A stretch of 64,000 nt of DNA from Candidatus Berkiella aquae (lineage in GTDB: Bacteria > Pseudomonadota > Gammaproteobacteria > Berkiellales > Berkiellaceae), in the NCBI RefSeq assembly GCF_001431295.2, contig NZ_LKAJ02000001.1, positions 1,240,001 to 1,304,000 of the forward strand, read 5' to 3'. The notes below the pieces were generated by a model. It saw only the letters and a program-made list of their open reading frames with translations, had not been told where the DNA came from and searched no databases. This document shows positions 35,801 through 46,380 of the stretch, piece by piece (position 1 is the first letter of the stretch; each line of letters opens with the position of its first letter). Made by a program: the position numbers and the translations under genes.

Positions 35801-36175
35801 TGGAAAAATGAGGCTCAAGCTAAAATCGAACAGTTCATCAATAAAAATCCTGATGATAAGATGTCAAAAGTATTAATTGAATATAAAAAAGAAGTTGGCA
35901 CTTTACCATTAACCCAAGAAGCCTGGGGGCAATTCTTAAGTCAATATGAAGAATTGAGTGAGAAAATACTCTTTGACCCAAAAGCAACGGAACTCATGTA
36001 TCACATCAATCAACGCGAGCTTTTAGTAAAAGATGAGTTAAAGTTAATGAGTGAGCCAGAAACCAAAAGAGCTCAAGCGATGACCTTTAACCAGATGCCC
36101 GAGATTGAAAAAGAAGAAAAACCTAAACCTCAACCTAGTATAACAACACCATCGATGAACGTGAAAAATAGATAA
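32876..36175 (+). CDS. Pentapeptide-repeat / class I glutamine-amidotransferase-like / helical-repeat fusion, effector-like
   Basis: A soluble protein of 1099 residues with three parts. Residues ~80-190 are pentapeptide repeats (FNDCKLEECNFSGSHFENC style), forming a right-handed beta-helix. Residues ~215-520 match the class I glutamine amidotransferase fold of the peptidase C26 (gamma-glutamyl hydrolase/PuuD) type. PGGADIPSELYGQ, nucleophile Cys372 in GICRGCQILNVYHGGD, and His470/Glu472 in TQFHPEF give a complete triad. A basic linker (about 560-660) leads to a helical C-terminal half. There a motif with P-x5-6-W-x-x-F recurs around Trp854, Trp947 and Trp1017. PuuD-like enzymes cleave gamma-glutamyl bonds; the target here is unknown. 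It is divergent from the lysine-rich gene. I know no standard family with this order of domains. Confidence 0.7.
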   Translation: MIVVPGPKQMITQEAFEALIAQVPKDQPMASLSKLLEDNGYSPILSNIDFAIVGLTIDHPSGAGKVVSHGRELLKNVDYSGITFNDCKLEECNFSGSHFENCRFNNTSFKNAIFENCNIKQTSFENCRFESTLMMRANIEENVLFSNCNMKNVDFYKAKFGQEVKFRGTSVTDSVFIAAEDQGVIWEATILKDCVLPKDKEFFKNATKEESQPPKPVVGILWQPHKPGHSAFKVYEQLRKQGAVPVRISYLSDNEVDLKNLDSEVKQSLNKYEKKRSEGKAPDKSRAMAILEAADKNPQAHQETQKIIDRSRLYSEYLDSMLIPGGADIPSELYGQPPDPRAEPESDYMRSVIEFALIRDQQARGNPMMGICRGCQILNVYHGGDMIQRLDDKGNFKSAPPIKALPGTHGIMPSLLQETVKGMSVHHQAIQNIGDNVSQGAQLEVVATYNGVVKAAQEKYGAPIMMTQFHPEFHGDSVGEAYDSHKGSLGDKIQTGASVILLNSMLNNNNDDFIATFIDATKHRKEKTGVVEEIKQVKATQDAQVNLPKVESGVVEEPTLRPSRLKGKERSEQPHVTQTSKSSMVKSFIQNYRYHQDAKNQKRANRFPLFKKLAFRVISYLDRKIFSRKQERVIRNLKRDQAKLKKLQKEPEKNEAKIQTIFNKSVNKISAYYAKNKNTTLAQVSADFLAKETGFDPQVNQRKNYESYNSALEIRKFVDEYPTSNLAKAITTFARTEHFANVTKDASGKVTVTQEKRFPTNEKEMLMVVDWYNRKHSQMANNTLLTPKDKLLGVQLNELSAKGSLLTIDEIHLKYSLSIAELMQGGEAYQKYNEALHTFLNNNEGKYPASRQEWRKFQGMIAEHQLSDTQTIEFIKKTGAIFQRIEDLEQKLKNETDPAKVTPLKKEILDTKNEVVASMMVGPQEMSHAISKYIEQHRGLPVDSNSWKKFKEGLGSVSDPEAKELISKVDKLQAEWKNEAQAKIEQFINKNPDDKMSKVLIEYKKEVGTLPLTQEAWGQFLSQYEELSEKILFDPKATELMYHINQRELLVKDELKLMSEPETKRAQAMTFNQMPEIEKEEKPKPQPSITTPSMNVKNR

Positions 36176-36178
36176 GAC

Positions 36179-36205
36179 AGAAGAGGCCATGAACTGGCCT
36201 CTTCT
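36179..36205. terminator. Bidirectional terminator between the fusion gene and sodB
   Basis: Perfect 11-base arms (AGAAGAGGCCA at 36179-36189 and its complement at 36195-36205) with a five-base loop sit between two convergent stop codons, at 36175 and 36213. Confidence 0.8.
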
Positions 36206-36212
36206 TAATCGA

Positions 36213-36791
36213 TTAGGCAAATTGTTCTGCAACAAAATCCCAATTGACTAAATTCCAGAAATGTTCAACATATTTAGGTCTTGCATTACGGTAATCAATA
36301 TAATAAGCGTGCTCCCACACATCACACGTTAATAACGCTTTTTGGTCGGATGTCATGGGGGTTTGTGCATTGGATGTGCTAACCAGATCTAAAGAACCGT
36401 CTTTATTTTTAACAAGCCATGCCCAGCCTGAACCAAAAGTGGTGATTGCTGTTTTGGTGAATAATTCTTTAAATGCATCAAAGGAACCAAATTTTTGGTT
36501 AATGGCTTCTGCTAATTTGCCTTTTGGTTCACCACCACCATTAGGGGATAAACAATGCCAATAAAATGTATGGTTCCAGACTTGCGCAGCGTTGTTAAAA
36601 ATCCCACCATTGGAGGTCTTAATAATTTCTTCTAAAGACTTGTTTGCAAATTCTGTGTTAGGGATCAAATTATTTAAATTATCGACATAGGCTTTATGGT
36701 GCTTACCATAATGATATTCCAATGTTTCACGGGAAATATGGGGTGCTAATGCATCCATTTCATACGGAAGGGGAGGGAGTGTTATTGCCAT
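36213..36791 (-). CDS. sodB: Iron superoxide dismutase SodB
   Basis: Cytosolic dimeric enzyme turning superoxide into oxygen and hydrogen peroxide. The metal ligands are His27, His74, Asp157 and His161 ([31 protein letters not shown]). Gln70 in [11 protein letters not shown], together with the preceding Ala-Ala, is the pattern of iron rather than manganese enzymes. Length 192 equals E. coli SodB (193). There is no signal peptide. It is a single gene; its product feeds peroxide to the peroxiredoxin encoded at 40845. Confidence 0.95.
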   Translation of the reverse strand: MAITLPPLPYEMDALAPHISRETLEYHYGKHHKAYVDNLNNLIPNTEFANKSLEEIIKTSNGGIFNNAAQVWNHTFYWHCLSPNGGGEPKGKLAEAINQKFGSFDAFKELFTKTAITTFGSGWAWLVKNKDGSLDLVSTSNAQTPMTSDQKALLTCDVWEHAYYIDYRNARPKYVEHFWNLVNWDFVAEQFA

Positions 36792-36991
36792 GCTTCAGGT
36801 TCCTTGTTTATATTTAAATCACTGACTTTAATTTAAACGTCTGATTTTTATCAGAAACACAGTCTATGGAGCAAAATAGCTCATGGCAAGGGTTTATCAA
36901 GCTAGCCTAAATATTCTACAATGCTGTCCTTTATGCTCTTGCCACTTTTCAAATTGGTTTGAGTACATAACCTTATTAGCAGAGTAGAGCA

Positions 36992-37342
36992 ATGGATACA
37001 TTAGAACGCATCAAGCAGCAGATCGAAAATCACGCATTATTGTTGTACATGAAGGGCACGCCGCAATTTCCACAATGTGGCTTTTCTGGTCAGGTTGTAC
37101 ATATTTTAAAAATTTGTAAGGCAAAATTTGCTTACGTTAATATTCTTGAGAATCTTGATATTCGTCAAACCCTCCCAATTTATGCGAATTGGCCTACTTT
37201 TCCACAGTTATATTTAAATGGTGAATTGTTAGGTGGTTGCGATATCGTAACGGAATTATTTGAAAAGGGTGAATTGCAAACGCAACTCGCTGCCGCTGGC
37301 GTATTAGCCGATAACATGGAAGCGGTTGCCGCAGAAGTTTAA
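36992..37342 (+). CDS. grxD: Monothiol glutaredoxin GrxD
   Basis: A 116-residue CGFS-type glutaredoxin that binds a [2Fe-2S] cluster as a glutathione-bridged dimer and acts in iron-sulfur trafficking. Active-site Cys29 lies in GTPQFPQCGFSGQ; the glutathione-binding NWPTFPQLYLNGELLGGCD follows. The length matches E. coli Grx4 (115). It is divergent from sodB across 200 bases, a common pairing of iron and oxidative-stress functions in gammaproteobacteria. Confidence 0.95.
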   Translation: MDTLERIKQQIENHALLLYMKGTPQFPQCGFSGQVVHILKICKAKFAYVNILENLDIRQTLPIYANWPTFPQLYLNGELLGGCDIVTELFEKGELQTQLAAAGVLADNMEAVAAEV

Positions 37343-37406
37343 AGACAGTCAATTAACTAAAAAGATGTTTGGTGATTGACCTGCCGTTTGTCCGCTTTAA
37401 CATGAG

Positions 37407-37435
37407 AGTAAGCAAATAATGTTTATTTGCTTACT
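37407..37435. promoter_or_regulatory. 12-bp perfect hairpin before the microcin-like gene
   Basis: Arms 37407-37418 (AGTAAGCAAATA) and 37424-37435 are perfect complements around a five-base loop. It ends 23 bases before ATG 37459 and 65 bases after grxD. It may terminate grxD transcripts or be a control element in the leader of the small gene. Confidence 0.5.
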
Positions 37436-37458
37436 TAATTGTTAGAAGGGGATTACCC

Positions 37459-37734
37459 ATGATACGTCAATTATCAACCAATGAAATTCGACAAGTGTCA
37501 GGCGCTAATTGGTGCAACGGCAATAATTTTTCACCCGAAATGTGGAAAAGGATGCAAGCCGATGCACATCGTGAAGCAACGGCTTCTGGCGTGATAGCTG
37601 GCGCAGCCCTTGGGCTTTCCGCGCTTTATCTTGGTGCTCCTGTCATTACAACAACGTTGGTGGCAACCATGGTTGGCCAAGCGGTTTATCAATATGATTA
37701 TCAGAACTATGAATTCTGGCCCTGGAACTTTTAA
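37459..37734 (+). CDS. Small double-glycine-leader peptide, microcin/bacteriocin-like precursor
   Basis: A 91-residue precursor. The N-terminus MIRQLSTNEIRQVSGA has the layout of a double-glycine leader (hydrophobic and acidic positions spaced as in L-S-x-x-E-I-x-x-V-S-G-G/A). Cleavage would be expected after Ala16, leaving a 75-residue core starting NWCNG. The core has a glycine-zipper-like hydrophobic stretch (about 44-70, GVIAGAALGLSALYLGAPV) and an aromatic tail ending EFWPWNF. Such peptides are usually exported and trimmed by a C39-peptidase ABC transporter, none of which is in this window; no immunity gene is obvious. AGAAGGGGATT precedes the start. It could be a class II microcin or another exported small peptide. 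Confidence 0.6.
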   Translation: MIRQLSTNEIRQVSGANWCNGNNFSPEMWKRMQADAHREATASGVIAGAALGLSALYLGAPVITTTLVATMVGQAVYQYDYQNYEFWPWNF

Positions 37735-37740
37735 ATAGGA

Positions 37741-37779
37741 TTATCAGGGGGAATCATGATTCCCCCTGATTGCAAACGC
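37741..37779. repeat. Dispersed palindrome, copy 2; likely terminator between convergent genes
   Basis: ATCAGGGGGAATCA / TGATTCCCCCTGAT is perfectly symmetrical, and with its flank TGCAAACGC it matches the reverse complement of the element at 12503-12547. It begins seven bases after the microcin-like stop and ends 18 bases before the ankyrin gene's stop, so it probably terminates transcription from both sides. Confidence 0.75.
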
Positions 37780-37796
37780 ATGATCATGTGTATTGC

Positions 37797-40559
37797 TTAA
37801 AATTTCTTCTGACGTTTCTCTGCTTTCTTATCCGTCACCTGGTCTATCACATAGAGCTTTCGCAGTTTATTGGCTTTAGTGCGGATCTCCTGTTGGACAC
37901 TGCCTGTTGCGCGTAATTTTCCTTTACCCTCGGCGCCCAGTACCTTTATTCTGGCAATATCTATTTTAATCGGTGCTTGATTGGGCATTTTTTGCCAACG
38001 GCTTCCAAGCTTTGCCCCTTGTTGGTTATGTCCTTTTTCAGCAATGCTGCGGATCTCATGATAAGTATCTAATTTTTGATCATAAGCTAAATTTAAAAAA
38101 GGTAAAAAAGTCGGATCATTATTGGGAATGGTGATAAAAAGCGTTTTTTCAGGAATATAATCACTCACTACCGCAATGGGTGGGGAATAACCATCTAACG
38201 GTTTAAAACCATAATATTTGGTTTTAGGTTTTTGAATGGGCTCACTCTCAGAATGAGCTTGTGAAGATTGAGGGGGGCGCGTTTTAATTTTAGGTTTTTT
38301 TAGTTCAATCGTCACTTCAGATAACTTTTTGCAAAGCATTTCAGTGTCAGCTGCTTGCGTGCTGGGTGCTGCTTTACTCTCTTTGGGAGAAAGGCTGGCA
38401 ATAAGTTGTCTGAGTTGCTTGTCACGCTGATTAGAAAGTAAAAAAGCTTTCATAAAATGAATTTCATGCGAATGAGCATCATAGGTTATCAGTTGTGGAT
38501 TGTCGTATTGATTTAGCACTTGCAAATCAACACGTTCAAGCAATGAGTCGCTTAAAATGCAACGTAATGATTCTCTTTCTCTATCTAAAATGACTTTGCC
38601 AAATGGACGCATTTTTATGGAAATAATAGCTGAAAATAGTTCAATTTCATATTGTTCGTATTGGTCACGCAAGGTAATCAATTGTTGATATTTGCTGAAA
38701 GTAATTGGGGACAGGTCAACACTAATCGATTGTGTTTGATAGGTGATAAATTGATTTAACAAGGCAATGCTATCTGGTAGCGAAACTAATTCGTGTAGAC
38801 TATTTAAGATGATAGGGTGCATATCGGCGATATAGTCTGGCATATGATAGTAATTATTTGTCGCTTCTTGCAAGCATTTGAGCGCGTCTTGAATGCAGCC
38901 TTGTTTAATATAAGCTGCAATCAGTATGAACAATGTTTTGTGTCTGACATCATTAACTAGTTTCACATCATATTCAACAGATGAGCGGCCTCTTTGAATA
39001 TCAATGGCTAAACATTTATCAAGTTGTTTTATTGCATGAATTGCGTAATGCAATGTCAGGTGGGATCGGTTAAGTTTTAAATAATCCATGGCAATGAGTG
39101 TAGACGCTTTTGCATTGATTTGCATTAAATGGATATACAAAGCAGTATATTGCGGTTTGCTCAATAATGCTTTATGAAGATGAAGCATTGAATTAAGTTG
39201 ATCATTAAAAAGGTTGGTCATGATAAAACTATGCGAGGTAATGTAATTTTCATCATCATCATCATCAGATTTGATAAGTGAGAAAAGAGAAGATTCGATG
39301 AATGTTATATCTTCTCTTAAGGCAGAGAGTATGGTGTAGTTTTTATCTAATGTAATCCTATTCGCAATATCGTGATGCAAAAAATTGATTAAAGCACTAC
39401 AGGATTTAAAAAAATCTTTTACAATATTTTTTTCTGTAGCCTTGTTTTCAAGTATCTGCATTAATCGTTTTTTATTAGTTGAATAAACACCCCATGTTTG
39501 ATAAAGCGCACTTTCTAAAGGAGTTACCGAAGAAGAACGGATATTGGGACTGATTATTTGAGGTAATGGTGCTGCCTCAGTTAGTGCTGCAACATCTGGA
39601 AGTGTTGCAAATAAACTGATGAGCTCTGGAACGTTCATTTCTACAGCGGCTTGTTTAAGCTGCGCTATTTTAAATCGCCAATGTGGATCGCAAAGCGCCT
39701 TTTCGAGTTCTGCCATTTTATAGATTGATCTTTTTTTCCAAGTACCATCGGCTTGTTGTTCACCCACGATCAGAAAAGTTTCTAATGATGGATTAGAGCG
39801 AGATAAACCATATAGTGCGAGTATTTCATCTGGCACCCAAGAAATATTGACACCAGCTCCGGCTTCTAATAAAAGAGAGGCGCATAAGCGTTGTTTTGTA
39901 GCGGATTCTGAGCTGAAGGATAGTGCAAGTAAAGGGGGTAAATTGGAAGTTGTAAGAAGCGATCGAACAGGGCTGACATTCAATTCAAGTAGGGCTCGAA
40001 GAACTTTCTCATTGGCGTCATCTAATACGAGGGAATAAAAGCAGATCCCTTGAGCGCTAGGTATAAATACCATTTGATGAGCACCTCGTTGCAGTAAAGT
40101 GATGGTGATCTCATCTACTTTAGATACGAGGGCCTGTTCTAAAAGTATCACGGTATTATAATTGATAAGTTGTGGCCATGTATCCAACAACACATTAACA
40201 ATAGGGAGTTGTTTATGAACAACCGCGGCTCTCAATATTTTGTTTAGATGGAGATTATCCAAATTTTTCAGCAAATTAATTAAGTAGCGTGCCGAATCTA
40301 CCTGCCTCTGGCTTAAACATTCTTTTAGCAAAAGGACAGCGTCATCTTGGGTATGGACGGGGTTAAGTTTTTTTTCTTCAATCAAATAACGCAATATATG
40401 GGTGTAACCCCTCATTGCAGCAGCAATTAAAGGAGTCAGTTTATTATGCGATAGGTGGGAAGGTAGGTTTGTTTTAGCAAGTGCTTTTTTCAATTGGTTT
40501 AAAATGTCTTGTTCAGTCCCTTTTCCCGTTATAATGTTAATTATTGCTTTCGCTTTCAT
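37797..40559 (-). CDS. Ankyrin-repeat protein with TPR-like middle, effector-like
   Basis: A soluble protein of 920 residues. Residues ~38-260 hold ankyrin repeats; the clearest are NKLTPLIAAAMRGYTHILRY and the later units with LLEAGAGVN. The middle (about 480-640) is helical with TPR-like pairs (LHYAIHAIKQLDKCLAIDI; IQDALKCLQEATNNYYHMPD). A disordered linker (about 740-780) leads to a basic C-terminal domain: YYGFKPLDGYSPP, then IKVLGAEGKGKLRATG, ending KKAEKRQKKF. Ankyrin proteins of this size are typical of host-associated Legionellales and bind host proteins. A GGGGTGAG ribosome site precedes ATG 40559. No catalytic motif was recognised. Confidence 0.75.
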   Translation of the reverse strand: MKAKAIINIITGKGTEQDILNQLKKALAKTNLPSHLSHNKLTPLIAAAMRGYTHILRYLIEEKKLNPVHTQDDAVLLLKECLSQRQVDSARYLINLLKNLDNLHLNKILRAAVVHKQLPIVNVLLDTWPQLINYNTVILLEQALVSKVDEITITLLQRGAHQMVFIPSAQGICFYSLVLDDANEKVLRALLELNVSPVRSLLTTSNLPPLLALSFSSESATKQRLCASLLLEAGAGVNISWVPDEILALYGLSRSNPSLETFLIVGEQQADGTWKKRSIYKMAELEKALCDPHWRFKIAQLKQAAVEMNVPELISLFATLPDVAALTEAAPLPQIISPNIRSSSVTPLESALYQTWGVYSTNKKRLMQILENKATEKNIVKDFFKSCSALINFLHHDIANRITLDKNYTILSALREDITFIESSLFSLIKSDDDDDENYITSHSFIMTNLFNDQLNSMLHLHKALLSKPQYTALYIHLMQINAKASTLIAMDYLKLNRSHLTLHYAIHAIKQLDKCLAIDIQRGRSSVEYDVKLVNDVRHKTLFILIAAYIKQGCIQDALKCLQEATNNYYHMPDYIADMHPIILNSLHELVSLPDSIALLNQFITYQTQSISVDLSPITFSKYQQLITLRDQYEQYEIELFSAIISIKMRPFGKVILDRERESLRCILSDSLLERVDLQVLNQYDNPQLITYDAHSHEIHFMKAFLLSNQRDKQLRQLIASLSPKESKAAPSTQAADTEMLCKKLSEVTIELKKPKIKTRPPQSSQAHSESEPIQKPKTKYYGFKPLDGYSPPIAVVSDYIPEKTLFITIPNNDPTFLPFLNLAYDQKLDTYHEIRSIAEKGHNQQGAKLGSRWQKMPNQAPIKIDIARIKVLGAEGKGKLRATGSVQQEIRTKANKLRKLYVIDQVTDKKAEKRQKKF

Positions 40560-40611
40560 AAAAATTGCTCACCCCAGTGAAAATCCTGACAACTATATCA
40601 TTCGAACATTA

Positions 40612-40637
40612 AGTTTTAAATAGTTTGTTTTAAAACT
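40612..40637. promoter_or_regulatory. AT-rich inverted repeat upstream of the peroxiredoxin gene
   Basis: AGTTTTAAA (40612-40620) is mirrored at 40629-40637 with an eight-base centre; a related TTAAGTTTTA follows shortly after. It lies in the 285-base region between the divergent ankyrin and peroxiredoxin starts. Possible operator; no clear OxyR pattern is visible. Confidence 0.35.
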
Positions 40638-40844
40638 CAATAATATTAAGTTTTATATTTAACTAATTCGTGACGAAAAAGTAGCAATTACTTGTATAGG
40701 CAGCAAATCGCGACGGTAACCGACTATCTTATATAGGCATCGCATAGGCAAATAAGAATTGTTCTCAAATGGTAATCTCTAAAGGGGCATGTTAGGATGA
40801 CAGCAAATTAGTTTAAGTCATGATATGTTTTGAAGGAGAAATAA

Positions 40845-41450
40845 ATGAGCGTTTTAGTTGGTCGTAAAGCCCCTGATTTTACCTGCGCAGCCGTACTCGG
40901 TAACGGCGAAATTACGAGTAAATATAAATTTTCTGAAGCTTGCAAAGATAAATACGGTTTAGTCTTTTTCTATCCCCTCGATTTTACCTTTGTTTGCCCT
41001 TCTGAATTAATTGCTTTAGATAAGCGCATGAATGAATTCAAAGCACGCAATATTGAAGTGGTTGCTGTCTCTATCGATTCACAATTTTCTCACCATGCAT
41101 GGCGTAATACCGCGATTAAAGATGGTGGTATTGAAAAAGTAGCTTATGCAATGGCAGCAGACGTTAATCACCGCATTTGCCAAGCTTATGGTGTAGAGCA
41201 CCCTGAAGTGGGCGTTGCTTTCCGCGCTGCATTTATCATTGATAAAAATGGTATCGTGCGTTCACAAATCGTTAATGATTTACCGATTGGCCGCAATATG
41301 GATGAAATTTTACGCATATTTGATGCCATCCAATATCATGAAAATCATGGTGAAGTTTGCCCAGCCGGTTGGAAGAAAGGCGACCAAGGTATGAGAGCGA
41401 CTTCTGATGGAGTTGCGACGTATCTCGCTGCTAACGCCGAACAACTTTAG
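40845..41450 (+). CDS. ahpC: Typical 2-Cys peroxiredoxin (AhpC/Tsa type)
   Basis: Reduces hydrogen peroxide and alkyl hydroperoxides in the cytosol. Peroxidatic Cys51 lies in PLDFTFVCPSELIAL and resolving Cys172 in GEVCPAGWKKGDQGM. The long C-terminal extension after Cys172 is that of the Prx1/Tsa subgroup, so the symbol ahpC is used in its broad sense. The 201-residue length is typical. AAGGAG precedes the ATG. No AhpF is adjacent, so thioredoxin is the likely reductant. The stop codon is the first base of a 123-bp tandem repeat. Confidence 0.9.
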   Translation: MSVLVGRKAPDFTCAAVLGNGEITSKYKFSEACKDKYGLVFFYPLDFTFVCPSELIALDKRMNEFKARNIEVVAVSIDSQFSHHAWRNTAIKDGGIEKVAYAMAADVNHRICQAYGVEHPEVGVAFRAAFIIDKNGIVRSQIVNDLPIGRNMDEILRIFDAIQYHENHGEVCPAGWKKGDQGMRATSDGVATYLAANAEQL

Positions 41451-41700
41451 TCTTCGCAGGCTGACTCTTCAGCGTTGTTGGCTTCGTTCCTCGCCATCCT
41501 CATGTACGACTTGTACACTCGGATGGCGAAATCACTTGCCGCCTAGCTGAAGAGCCATCTGCTGTGACTATAGTCTTCACAGACTGATTCTTCAGCGGTG
41601 TTGTTTTCGTTCCTCGCCATCCTCATGTACGACTTGTACACTCGGATGGCGAGATCACTTGCCGCCTAGCTGAAGAGCCATCTGCTGTGACTATAGTCTT
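41448..41700. repeat. Two tandem copies of a 123-bp hairpin-forming repeat
   Basis: Units start at 41448, 41571 and (truncated) 41694, each opening TAGTCTTC, with an exact 123-base period and very few differences. Each unit contains nested inverted repeats: CGCCATCC / GGATGGCG around GTAC-GACTT-GTAC, and an outer CTTCAGC / GCTGAAG pair. It fills most of the 318-base gap between ahpC and fadH. It overlaps the ahpC stop codon and could end its transcription. Probably a dispersed REP/BIME-like element. Confidence 0.85.
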
Positions 41701-41759
41701 CGCAGCAAATTAGATCGGCTGATTCTATCAATATCTTGCTGTCAAAGGGATTTTTGTAA

Positions 41760-44393
<2,634 letters not shown>

Positions 44394-44412
<19 letters not shown>

Positions 44413-45428
44413 GTTAATGTTTCTCCGGCTAAAAAGGGGATAAGCTTTTCTTCACCAAAAGGTAAATCATTTGGCATAACCCAGGTGGATTTTGTTAGGG
44501 TAATTTTATCGGTATTAATTGGCAAGCCATAAAAAGCAGGGCCAAAACGACTGGCAAAATTTTCTAGTTTATCTAAAGCATTGGCTTGTTCAAAGGCGGT
44601 TGCATAAAGCTCAATGGCAGAATAGGCGCTGTAAATACCGGCACAACCGCATGCTGCTTCCTTTTTCGATTGCGCATGAGGCGCGCTATCGGTCCCTAAG
44701 AAGAATTTTGGGTTGCCGCTGGTAGCGGCTTGCAGTAAAGCTTGTTGATGAAGCTTTCGTTTTAAAATCGGTAAACAAAAATGATGAGGTTTAATACCGC
44801 CAACCAGCATATCATTTCTATTTAATAATAAATGATGAGGGGTAATGGTTGCTGCAACATTCGCTGGCGCTTGCGTAACAAATTCAACCGCATCCTGGGT
44901 AGTAATATGCTCTAATACGATTTTGAGCGTTGGATAACGTTCGACAAGATGAAGCAAATGGCTTTCAATAAAGACGCGCTCTCGGTCAAAGATATCAACC
45001 GCTGGATCATTCACTTCACCATGAATTAATAAAGGCAGCCCTAATTCAGCCATGGCTTCAAAAACAGCATGACATTTTTCAAGTGAAGTCACACCGGCAT
45101 GTGAATGCGTTGTAACGCCGGCAGGATATAATTTACAGCCAAAAATAATGCCAGATTTTTTCGCAGCTTGAATGGTTTGAACCGGGGTCTCGTCGGTTAA
45201 ATAAAGTACCATTAGGGGGGTAAAGGGATTATGACTGGGTACCTCTTCCATAATCCTTTGGCAATAATCACTTGCCATTTCAACGGTGGTTACCGCAGGA
45301 ACGAGATTGGGCATCACAATGGCTCGTCTAAATTGTGTTGCGATATCGGGCACCGTAGTACTTAGTGCGGCTCCATCTCGCAGATGGCAATGCCAGTCAT
45401 CTGGATAAATAATCTCTATCGATTGCAT
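44394..45428 (-). CDS. pyrC: Dihydroorotase PyrC (type II)
   Basis: Closes carbamoyl aspartate to dihydroorotate in pyrimidine synthesis; zinc enzyme of the amidohydrolase superfamily. Metal-binding HCHLRDG lies near residue 14, the carboxylated lysine in [16 protein letters not shown] near 100, further histidines in LLIHGEV and IVLEHITT, and the final Asp in FLGTDSAPH. The 344 residues equal the E. coli enzyme (348). ATG 45428 is divergent from the MotY-like gene. rnt overlaps its end. Confidence 0.95.
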
Positions 45429-45498
45429 AAAGTGTCATAGCCTTTGGTCGATGTTAAATGCGGTACTCGAATTTTGATAGATAAGGATAGTGGGCCTT

Positions 45499-46380
45499 AT
45501 GCCATCTCCCAAGTTTGTGGCTATTGTAGCGCCAACTCTTCTCTTTAGCCTAGTCCTTGGGCTAAAGGCGGAAGAGTTTGAAGCTAACAGCGCGAATTCC
45601 CGCTGGCAGACTATCACAAATAAAATTGAATGTACCCTCACGCATTCTATTCCTGGCTATGGCAAAGCCATTTTCAATCAAACCAACGGTGGTAAACAGC
45701 AATTTGCTTTAGAATCGATTTTAGGACGTCAACATAAAGGTAGTGCACAAATTGTCGTTTATCCTCAAGAATGGAAGTGCGACACGGATCCGGTTTTGTT
45801 AGTAGAAGTTCCTCTCACGGTGGGAACCGAACCCGTTACACTTAAAAAAAATACGGTCTATCAATTATTAGCTGCATTACGTAATGGGCAATCTGCTGCC
45901 TTTGTGATGAAACCGCAAGATGCCGCTTTTGAAAAACAATGTACCGGTGATGATAAAATTATGCTAAGTGCCGTAGGATTTCAAAAAGCGTATAAAACCT
46001 ATCTTAAATGTATCGATAATATGGTGCCAGATTCTTTTGCCGAATTGAAAGAAACGGAAATTTATTTTGAGAGTGGCAGTACCATATTATCCCGCGATGC
46101 TGAAGCGCAACTCAATGAAATTAAAGAATACATTTTGGCTGATGGCAAAATTCGCCGCATTGATGTCACAGGGCATTCCGATCGCAAAGGGGATTACATC
46201 AGTAACATGCATATGGCCAATAAACGCATGTGGGCAGTGAAAGATTATTTAGTGTTTGCAGGCATTAAACCCGAGCTTTTTACCTTAAAAGGCTACGCCG
46301 ATAGAATGCCCATTGCGCCTAATAAAACAGCAGAAGGAAGAGCAAAAAATCGGCGTGTTGTGATAAAATTATATCATTAG
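45499..46380 (+). CDS. MotY/OmpA-like peptidoglycan-binding protein
   Basis: A secreted or periplasmic protein of 293 residues. ATG 45499 is chosen over the GTG at 45490 because AAGGA is only two bases from the latter. An N-terminal signal segment (VAIVAPTLLFSLVLGLKAEE) is followed by a ~140-residue domain resembling the N-terminal part of MotY (CTLTHSIPGYGKAIF, then GSAQIVVYPQEWKC). An OmpA-like peptidoglycan-binding domain follows (about 190-290: IYFESGSTILSRDAEAQL, IDVTGHSDRKGDYISN, GRAKNRRVVIKLY). MotY stabilises sodium-driven flagellar motors, but no motility gene is nearby, so a general envelope role is equally possible. Its 3' end overlaps the convergent NmrA-like gene by 12 bases. Confidence 0.85.
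   Translation: MPSPKFVAIVAPTLLFSLVLGLKAEEFEANSANSRWQTITNKIECTLTHSIPGYGKAIFNQTNGGKQQFALESILGRQHKGSAQIVVYPQEWKCDTDPVLLVEVPLTVGTEPVTLKKNTVYQLLAALRNGQSAAFVMKPQDAAFEKQCTGDDKIMLSAVGFQKAYKTYLKCIDNMVPDSFAELKETEIYFESGSTILSRDAEAQLNEIKEYILADGKIRRIDVTGHSDRKGDYISNMHMANKRMWAVKDYLVFAGIKPELFTLKGYADRMPIAPNKTAEGRAKNRRVVIKLYH

Noticed and set aside
41448-41700. CRISPR array or insertion-sequence ends
   Set aside because: Period is 123 bases with no unique spacers, and there is no transposase or target-site duplication.
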